A DNA stretch of 6,076 nucleotides from the NCBI GenBank assembly GCA_020201445.1, contig JAIVGU010000226.1, positions 1 to 6,076 of the forward strand, written 5' to 3'. Made by a program: the position numbers and the translations under genes. The notes below the pieces were generated by a model. The model did no database searches. It was not told the DNA's origin and saw only the letters and a program-made list of their open reading frames with translations. Shown here in pieces: positions 1-4,714 of this stretch (positions within the stretch are counted from its first letter, which is position 1; every line of letters begins with the position of its first letter). The DNA is from Halobacteriales archaeon (GTDB taxonomy: Archaea; Thermoplasmatota; E2; JACPAO01; JAHFTW01).

Positions 1-1
1 C

Positions 2-1489
2 CTCTACCCCGTCGAGGTGCGGCCCGGGGCGAGCCTCGGCCCCGCCGCGCTGGCGGACGTGCGCTTCCGGCAGGTGAGCGATGGCGGCGTACTGACGCTC
101 GAGGGCGACCACGCGGTGCCCGCGGAGGGGCCAGCGGGGAAGGCGGCGCTCGCCGAACTGCGCGACGGCCTGCAGGTTTGGCAGGAGCTTGAGCTGGCCA
201 AGGAGCGCGACCGGGTCGCCGCGTTCCCCGTCCAGGTGACGCTCGTGTTCCAGGTCCGCAACCTGGTGGGCGGCGCAGGCGGCGCGGCGGTTGGGAACGG
301 CGCCGGGACGGGCGGCGCGGAGACACCGCTGGCGGAGCAGGCCGCGAACGGCTCGCGGCAACTCGGCAACCTGCGCCCCGCCGACGTGAACCCGCCCTTC
401 CCGGTGCGCAGCCTGCTGCTGGCGTTCGCCTACCTCATCCCGATGAACTTCGTCGCCCAGCTCTACGCCGGCTCGCTGCTGGGGGAGCGCATCCGCCACC
501 GCGGCCTCCTCGTCCTCACCGCGCCGCTCACGCCGACGCGCATCCTGCTCGGCCGCTCGCTGCCCTACCTCCTCGCCGGGGCCGCCGTCTGGGTCGGCTC
601 GAGCCTGCTCATCGGCGCCGGGCCGCTCGGCTGGGCCGCCGCGCTGCCCATCGTCCTGTTCGTGCTCGCCGCCGCGCTGGTGCTCGGCCTCGTGGCGCGC
701 AGCGAGCGCGAGCTGACGTTCCTGCTCACCGGCACGACGACGATGTTCAGCACCTTCCTCTTCCTGCCCGCCGTCTTCGCGGCACTCCCCCCCGTCGCGT
801 TCCTCAGCCCGGTCAGCGTCCTCTCCGCCTCCATCGAGGGCCGCGCCGTCGCGTGGGGCGCGTTCCTCTACGCCACGGTGCCGCTCGCGCTGGCCACGCT
901 CGCCCTGTTCCTTGTGGGCGCGGCGCTGTTCCACGAGGAGACGCTGTTCTCGCAGCAGGGCCTCGCCCGCAAGCTCGCCCAGTCCGTCGCGCGCTGGACC
1001 CGCACCCGCCGCGGCCTCCTGGTGGCCGGCATCCTGCTCGTGCCGTTCGCCCTCGCGCTGGAGATGTTCGTCCTCGCCATGGTCATCCCGCTCGGCCTCG
1101 TCGCCGCGTTCCCCGTCTTCGTCGTTGGCGCCGCGCTGCTCGAGGAGTCGCTCAAGACACTGGCGACGCGGGCCCGCCCTGACCGGCGCCCCGGCTGGCA
1201 GTCGGGGCTCTGGGTCGGCGCCGGCTTCTTCGCGGGGGAGAAGATCGCCCTCCTCGTGGCGCTGGCAGGCTTCGGCAGCCTCCAGCTTGGCATCCCGACG
1301 CTCCAGCTTCTGGGTGTCCAAGGCCCCATCTGGCTCCTGGTCGGCCCGCTCCTGCTGCACATGGTGGCCGCGGCCGTGGCGGGGCTGGGCAAGGGCCGCC
1401 GCCGGAGCCGGGCAACAATGGCTTGGCTCGCTGCGGTCCTGCTGCACGCGCTCTACAACGTCGCCGTCGCGCTGGGGGGAAGCCTGTGA
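2..1489 (+). CDS. ABC-2 type permease fused to a PrsW-like intramembrane protease domain (5' partial)
   Basis: The frame is open from base 2, so the true start lies upstream; GTG at 17 is only an internal candidate. Residues are numbered from that GTG. Residues 1-125 are hydrophilic, probably the end of an extracytoplasmic domain. An ABC-2 permease core follows: a helix from about 130, the GERIRHRGLL / PLTPTRILLG coupling segment, then about four more helpices up to about residue 300, ending in FHEETLF as many such permeases do. A second membrane block of about five helices carries all the conserved PrsW motifs: EESLK (E376, E377, K380), GFFAGEK (E408), H448 in LLHMVAAAVAGLG, and HALYN (H477-N481). 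PrsW proteins are membrane-embedded proteases; the permease part would move a substrate with an ABC ATPase. The fusion is seen directly; activity and substrate are unknown. It pairs with the next permease, 49 bases downstream. Confidence 0.85.
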   Translation, partial: LYPVEVRPGASLGPAALADVRFRQVSDGGVLTLEGDHAVPAEGPAGKAALAELRDGLQVWQELELAKERDRVAAFPVQVTLVFQVRNLVGGAGGAAVGNGAGTGGAETPLAEQAANGSRQLGNLRPADVNPPFPVRSLLLAFAYLIPMNFVAQLYAGSLLGERIRHRGLLVLTAPLTPTRILLGRSLPYLLAGAAVWVGSSLLIGAGPLGWAAALPIVLFVLAAALVLGLVARSERELTFLLTGTTTMFSTFLFLPAVFAALPPVAFLSPVSVLSASIEGRAVAWGAFLYATVPLALATLALFLVGAALFHEETLFSQQGLARKLAQSVARWTRTRRGLLVAGILLVPFALALEMFVLAMVIPLGLVAAFPVFVVGAALLEESLKTLATRARPDRRPGWQSGLWVGAGFFAGEKIALLVALAGFGSLQLGIPTLQLLGVQGPIWLLVGPLLLHMVAAAVAGLGKGRRRSRATMAWLAAVLLHALYNVAVALGGSL

Positions 1490-1538
1490 GGCTTCGCCAG
1501 CGAAACCACGAATGCGCGGATTCGATTGGAGGCAATCC
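1490..1538. other. Short gap between the two permease genes with a small dyad
   Basis: These 49 bases separate the stop of the fusion permease from the start of the second permease. They contain CGAAT (1510-1514) facing ATTCG (1520-1524), a five-base dyad with a short spacer, preceded by an AAACCACG word. The wording resembles the palindromic modules found in the other gaps of this window, so this may be a degenerate remnant. I see no terminator-like T run, consistent with cotranscription of the two genes. Confidence 0.35.
1528..1532 (+). promoter_or_regulatory. Strong ribosome binding site for the second permease
   Basis: GGAGG lies six bases before ATG 1539. It decides the start: another in-frame ATG at 1512 lies nine codons earlier and has no such site at a suitable distance. 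A strong internal site fits a downstream gene in a cotranscribed pair. Confidence 0.8.
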
Positions 1539-2582
1539 ATGAGCCTGCTCGCCGTCGCAGGGAAGGAATTGCGCGACATCCTGCGCGAGAAGAGCATCGT
1601 CGTCGCGCTGCTGGTGCAGTTCTTCATCGCCGCCTTCAGCGCCTTCCTCACCGTCGGGCTGCTCGGCCTCTACGACCCCGGCTCCGTCGCCAGCCAGCCG
1701 CGCGCCGACGTCTCCTACCAGGGCCCCGGCGGCTTCGACGCCGTCCTGCGCACCGCCCGCAACATCCGCCTGGAGCCCTTCACCCCCAACTCGCTCTCCG
1801 ACTTCAACACGGGGCGCCTGGAGGCGATGGTGCAGGAGACGGTCGCCGCCGACGGGACGCGGGTGGTGACGCTCCTCGTGCCCGAGGGGGAGTTGCAGGC
1901 GACACTCCTCGTCACGCAGTTCCGCGACCTGCTGCAGGCCTACGAGCATCAGGTGCGCCTCGCCGGCCAGGACCGCCTGGAGCACCGCATCCTGGAGCTG
2001 CCCGCCAGCGTCCGGCAGGGCGTCGTGCCCTACCCGTTCGTCTACGCCACGCTCGTGCCGCTGCTGTTCATGACGCCCGTCTTCCTCTCCGGGGCCATCG
2101 CGGGCGACGCCTTCTCGTCCGAGGTCCAGAACCGCACCCTCCTGCTGCTGCGCTCCTCGCCGCTCTCCGTCCCCCGCATCCTCCTGGGCAAGATGCTGGT
2201 GCCCCTGCTGCTCGCGCCAGCACAGTTCCTCCTCTGGTGCGGCCTGCTCGCCCTCAACGGCCTCCCCGTGGCCGGCCTCGGCTGGCTGGTGCTGCTCAGC
2301 CTCGCCCTGACGCTGCTGCTGTGCAGCCTCGGCTTCACGCTCGCCGCCCGCCTCCGCCGCGAGGGGCCCACCCAGGCCGCCTACGCCCTCGTCGCCATCG
2401 TGCTCTCCGTCGGCAGCCTGTTCCTGCCCCGCGACGTGATGAACCTCATCGCGCGGCTCGGCACCGGCGACCTCGACGGCACCGCGCTGCTGACGCTGGG
2501 CCTGCTGGCGCTCGCCGCGGTGGTGGCGTGCGTGCTTGGCCTGCGCGACGCGGCGAGCCGCATCCGGCGCGACCTGGTGTGA
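1539..2582 (+). CDS. ABC-2 type transporter permease, NatB-like
   Basis: A 347-residue integral membrane protein, predicted as the permease subunit of an ABC exporter. It opens with a cytoplasmic KELRDILREKS segment (about residues 9-19), typical of ABC-2 permeases, followed by one helix (about 20-44). A soluble extracytoplasmic domain of roughly 120 residues comes next. From about residue 165 there are five or so further helices, beginning at PYPFVYATLVPLLF, with the coupling region NRTLLLLRSSPLSVPRILLG between the first two. That region matches the corresponding part of the upstream fusion protein in layout and in the PL...RILLG words, so the two are paralogous and likely form a heterodimer. 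This copy stops after the permease core and has no protease domain. The substrate cannot be read from the sequence. No ATPase is in the window; one is expected upstream. Confidence 0.88.
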   Translation: MSLLAVAGKELRDILREKSIVVALLVQFFIAAFSAFLTVGLLGLYDPGSVASQPRADVSYQGPGGFDAVLRTARNIRLEPFTPNSLSDFNTGRLEAMVQETVAADGTRVVTLLVPEGELQATLLVTQFRDLLQAYEHQVRLAGQDRLEHRILELPASVRQGVVPYPFVYATLVPLLFMTPVFLSGAIAGDAFSSEVQNRTLLLLRSSPLSVPRILLGKMLVPLLLAPAQFLLWCGLLALNGLPVAGLGWLVLLSLALTLLLCSLGFTLAARLRREGPTQAAYALVAIVLSVGSLFLPRDVMNLIARLGTGDLDGTALLTLGLLALAAVVACVLGLRDAASRIRRDLV

Positions 2583-2586
2583 GTCC

Positions 2587-2655
2587 ACGAACCGCGAACC
2601 CCGCGAAACGTTAGGGAAATTTTCCGGGCTTCGCGTCTTTTCGCGGTTGACTGGC
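2587..2655. repeat. Palindromic module A, copy 1
   Basis: Left arm 2590-2608 begins AACCGCGAA, and right arm 2630-2648 ends TTCGCGGTT; the outer nine bases are perfectly complementary and the inner parts (CGCGAA / TTCGCG) pair with a small offset. The centre, GGGAAATTTTCC, is itself nearly self-complementary. A closely similar element in the same orientation sits at 4569-4635. It lies just after the second permease and before the convergent ttuA stop, so it could act as a bidirectional transcript end or a REP-like element. Confidence 0.7.
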
Positions 2656-2670
2656 TGACGTGGCACCCCC

Positions 2671-2734
2671 GGACCGCGGAGGGCGCGGAAGTCATGGAAG
2701 AAAAGCTCGGCGGGTTCCGTGGCCTCCGCGGTTC
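2671..2734. repeat. Palindromic module B, copy 1 (20-base hairpin arms)
   Basis: Arms 2671-2690 and 2715-2734 are complementary at 17 of 20 positions around a 24-base loop. The arms use the word ACCGCGGA, in contrast to the CGCGAA wording of module A. The right arm ends eleven bases from the ttuA stop, so a transcript of either convergent gene would fold here. There is no marked T run, so a terminator role is inference. Together with module A it fills nearly all of the 162-base gap. Confidence 0.65.
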
Positions 2735-2744
2735 GTCGGTCGAG

Positions 2745-3686
2745 TCACGCCTTGAGGGAACACGGGATGCAGCTTGCCCCGCTCGTCGGCTCCCCGCACC
2801 CCGGGCACGACGCGACGGGAATCGGCGGCAGCGCGGCTTGGAGGATGGGCTTGAGCCGCTCGTGGCCCCTGACGAGGGCGTGCCGCGTGCCGGGCGTCTG
2901 CTCCTCCAACCCCATGAGGACGTCGCGCAGGGCGAAGCGGTGGCTGCGCGCAGCGTAGGGACACTCGGCCTCGTCGTGGAGGGGGAGCCCCTCCAAGAGC
3001 GCGTAGAGCAGGACTTCCTTCTCGGGGATGGAGCGGAACGGCAGCAGGCGCGGCACGAGCCCCCCGTGGCGGCTGGCGTCCTCGGGAGTGTGCGGCGCGA
3101 GGCGGGCGAGGCGGTCCAGGTCGCCCTTGAGGTGGTTCATCAGCACCGTCTGCGCCTGGTCATCGAGGTTGTGGCCCGTCGCGAGGGCGGCGGCGCCGAG
3201 GTCGCGGGCGAGGCGGTTCATGCCGAGGCGCCGGAACACGCCGCAGGGTGCGCATGCTGGCCGTGCCGCGCCGAGCGCACCGCCCTTTGGCCCCGCCTCT
3301 CCGGCCGCGTACTGGTCGATGGTGTAGCCGGCCAAGTCCTGTGTCCGCACGACGTGCCAGGGGACACCGAGCCGCCGCGTGACCTCCTCGCAGATGGCGA
3401 GCGCCGAGTCGCGGTAGCCCGCGATGCCCTCGTCGATGGTGATGGCCGCCAACTCGACCTTCGGGTGGTCCCTGGTCAGCTTGTGCAGGAAGTGCAGCGC
3501 CGCCACCGAGTCCTTGCCGCCGGAAAGCGCCACGGCGAGACGGCCCTCCGGGATGCGGCCCTGCTTGGCGACCTCCGCCTTGGCGCGGCGCTCAAAGGAG
3601 CCGATGAAGTGGGCGCGGCAGAGGTGCGTCCCGGCGTAGCGGAGGAACGTGACCGCCGGCTCGGGGCACTTGGAGCAGGGCGGCAC
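2745..3686 (-). CDS. ncsA: tRNA 2-thiolation protein NcsA/TtuA (archaeal Ncs6/CTU1 type)
   Basis: A 313-residue cytoplasmic enzyme of the TtuA/Ncs6 family, which activates a tRNA uridine with ATP and replaces its C2 oxygen with sulfur, using a thiocarboxylated ubiquitin-like carrier or another sulfur donor. All family features are present: N-terminal zinc knuckle C4, C7, C23, H26; PP-loop SGGKDS at 55-60; three cluster cysteines C145, C148 and C242; the ATGHNLDD motif at 169-176; the PGT..-VRG segment near 265-274; and a C-terminal zinc knuckle C294, C297, C306, C309. Length is normal. A Gly/Ala-rich stretch (about 129-141) before C145 is longer than in Pyrococcus TtuA. No ATG is near the start; GTG 3686 places the first zinc ligand at residue 4, as usual, but has no clear ribosome binding site, so a leaderless message is possible. 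GTG 3746 is an alternative. Whether the target is U34 or U54 cannot be told from sequence alone. Confidence 0.93.
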   Translation of the reverse strand: MPPCSKCPEPAVTFLRYAGTHLCRAHFIGSFERRAKAEVAKQGRIPEGRLAVALSGGKDSVAALHFLHKLTRDHPKVELAAITIDEGIAGYRDSALAICEEVTRRLGVPWHVVRTQDLAGYTIDQYAAGEAGPKGGALGAARPACAPCGVFRRLGMNRLARDLGAAALATGHNLDDQAQTVLMNHLKGDLDRLARLAPHTPEDASRHGGLVPRLLPFRSIPEKEVLLYALLEGLPLHDEAECPYAARSHRFALRDVLMGLEEQTPGTRHALVRGHERLKPILQAALPPIPVASCPGCGEPTSGASCIPCSLKA

Positions 3687-3971
3687 GGCGATTCCAGTCC
3701 ACGGCTGAGTTTCAAGCTTCGGGTGGCTTCTAGCCAGGGCGACCACAGATTTCACAGCTGGAGATCGGAAATCTGCGGAATCCGTGTCTGCCCACACCAG
3801 GCCCCGTCCTTCGCATCCATCGTCCCGTTGCCGGCCTCGCCGTGGGCGGAGGAACATGGGACCCCGGGCTTGGCCAAAGGCGGTGCGCAGCGCTCGGGCC
3901 CCATCGTCCTTCCTGGATTCCAACCGGAAGGCCCTAAAGCAGGCATAGGAGTAAGCCTCCTGTCGATTCCC
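3687..3971. other. Divergent intergenic region between ncsA and the coiled-coil gene
   Basis: These 285 bases must hold the promoters for both divergent genes if GTG 3686 and ATG 3972 are the starts. I find no convincing TATA/BRE or -35/-10 pair. Apart from the dyad at 3743-3778, the stretch has a CCTTCC ... GGAAGG pair (3908-3931) and an AGGAG at 3947-3951, which is about 20 bases before the ATG and too far to be an ordinary ribosome binding site. The coding frame of the coiled-coil gene stays open through this region, but the translation loses all heptad character and resembles nothing. Confidence 0.5.
3743..3778. repeat. Dyad symmetry element in the divergent promoter region
   Basis: Arms CCACAGATTTC (3743-3753) and GAAATCTGCGG (3768-3778) match at 10 of 11 positions around a 14-base spacer. 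The left half continues as ACAG, giving the wording CCACAGATTTCACAG, which resembles CCACGGATTTTCACGG in the gap at 4545. It may therefore be another dispersed palindrome rather than an operator. It lies 57 bases upstream of the ncsA start. Confidence 0.55.
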
Positions 3972-4535
3972 ATGGCCGAGACCGAGACCCTCATCGCAGA
4001 CCCGGCCGCCGAGCTGGCCCGCGAGCAGGAGCGCCTCGCCAAGCTGTGGCAGGCGTACAAGCTGCAGGAGGACGAGCTGGAGCAGTTGCGCCGCGAGCGC
4101 CCGGTCCTCCTCGACACCGTCGCCGAGCAGGACAAGGCCATCAGCGCCCTCCGCCGCGAGCAGACGGACCTGCGCGACGCCGCCGCGTACAAGGAGAAGC
4201 ATGAGGAGACCGAGCGCCGCAACCGGGTCCTGCTCATCGAGGTCGAGAGCCTCAACCGCGAGGTGCGCGCCACCACGCAGGCCCTCGCCAGGCAGGAGGC
4301 CGAGCTGGGCGAGTTGCGCAGCGTCGGCGCCACCAAGGAGTCGGTGCTGCAGCTCCAGGCCGACCTGCTGAAGGAGCAGGAGCGCCTCGCCAAGCTGTTC
4401 AAGGTCTACGAGGAGCAGGAGCAGGAGCTCAAGGCCGCCCAGGCCCGCCTCGCGAAGTGGGAGTCCTGGTTCAGCCGCATGGAGCCCGCCGTCGTGGCGC
4501 TGCCGAAGTTCTTCGCCGACGCCCCGCGCGCCTGA
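3972..4535 (+). CDS. Coiled-coil protein of unknown function with internal duplication
   Basis: I do not recognise this 187-residue protein. Nearly all of it (about 12-165) is charged, Glu/Arg/Leu/Gln-rich, with heptad-like leucine spacing and few glycines or prolines, so a long coiled coil is expected. There is no signal peptide or membrane segment, implying a cytoplasmic protein. Residues 18-36 and 135-153 are repeats: both contain EQERLAKL, an aromatic residue, Y three positions later, and QE.EL. Between them the heptads are interrupted near P44 and G113-G119. The last 25 residues (WESWFSRMEPAVVALPKFF) are a distinct aromatic, less charged tail that might be a binding segment. ATG 3972 is chosen because coiled-coil sequence begins right after it and no better in-frame start is seen. 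It is divergent from ncsA and convergent with metG. A structural or scaffolding role is only a guess. Confidence 0.72.
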   Translation: MAETETLIADPAAELAREQERLAKLWQAYKLQEDELEQLRRERPVLLDTVAEQDKAISALRREQTDLRDAAAYKEKHEETERRNRVLLIEVESLNREVRATTQALARQEAELGELRSVGATKESVLQLQADLLKEQERLAKLFKVYEEQEQELKAAQARLAKWESWFSRMEPAVVALPKFFADAPRA

Positions 4536-4568
4536 CCGACCAAACCACGGATTTTCACGGACCCCCCT

Positions 4569-4635
4569 AACCGCGAAGCCCGCGAAACGATAGAAAAATT
4601 TCCTGGCCTTCGCGCCTTTCGTGGTCGAGTCGGTC
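4569..4635. repeat. Palindromic module A, copy 2
   Basis: Same sequence plan and orientation as the element at 2587-2655: AACCGCGAA, CCCGCGAAACG, a short TAG-A/T-rich centre, then CTTCGCG and CTTT with a GGT end. The arms 4569-4587 and 4609-4625 pair at about 13 of 17 positions, so this copy is a less perfect hairpin than copy 1, yet its linear similarity to copy 1 is high. Confidence 0.7.
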
Positions 4636-4650
4636 AGATTCACCTCCACG

Positions 4651-4707
4651 AACCGCGGAAGACGCGGAGTCCGCGGATTCGGCTTGATTCCGTGCAATCC
4701 GTGGTTT
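4651..4707. repeat. Palindromic module B, copy 2
   Basis: Left arm 4651-4668 begins AACCGCGGAA and faces 4689-4707, matching at 13 of 18 positions. The right arm is shared with the outer inverted repeat and pairs better with 4538-4561, so two alternative folds compete. The left arm resembles that of module B copy 1 (ACCGCGGA followed by G-CGCGGA). Confidence 0.55.
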
Positions 4708-4714
4708 GGTCGGG

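Larger units (their letters stand above)
4538..4711. repeat. Intergenic element bounded by 23-24 base inverted repeats
   Basis: The left end (4538-4561) starts GACCAAACCACGGATT, and the right end (4689-4711) is its reverse complement, perfect over 16 bases and then, after a one-base gap and a mismatch, CACGGA again. The pair encloses essentially the whole gap between the convergent coiled-coil and metG genes, leaving two bases on one side and three on the other. Modules A and B lie nested inside. The structure recalls a small non-autonomous mobile element or a compound bidirectional hairpin. I see no clear target site duplication. Confidence 0.7.

Noticed and set aside
1142..1489. CPBP (Abi) family protease as the identity of the fused domain
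   Set aside because: CPBP expects EExxxR, FxxxH and HxxxN/B. Here the second motif has Glu (GFFAGEK) and the first has Lys at the fifth place, as in PrsW. The two families are related, so a profile search should confirm.
912..1538. Upstream extension of the second permease frame inside the fusion gene
   Set aside because: The translation is a Ser/Arg-rich shadow of the PrsW domain frame. The site at 1528-1532 fixes the start at 1539.
1152..2666. Minus-strand open frame of about 500 codons opposite the second permease
   Set aside because: Its translation is Glu/Gln/Gly-rich and without domain pattern, while the plus strand encodes a clear membrane protein with a good ribosome binding site.
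2694..3971. Upstream extension of the coiled-coil reading frame
   Set aside because: It is antisense to ncsA over most of its length and shows no heptad pattern; real coding character starts at ATG 3972.
2587..4711. CRISPR array
   Set aside because: The repeats are only two copies about 2 kb apart with palindromic modules of unequal length; there are no regularly spaced repeats or spacers.
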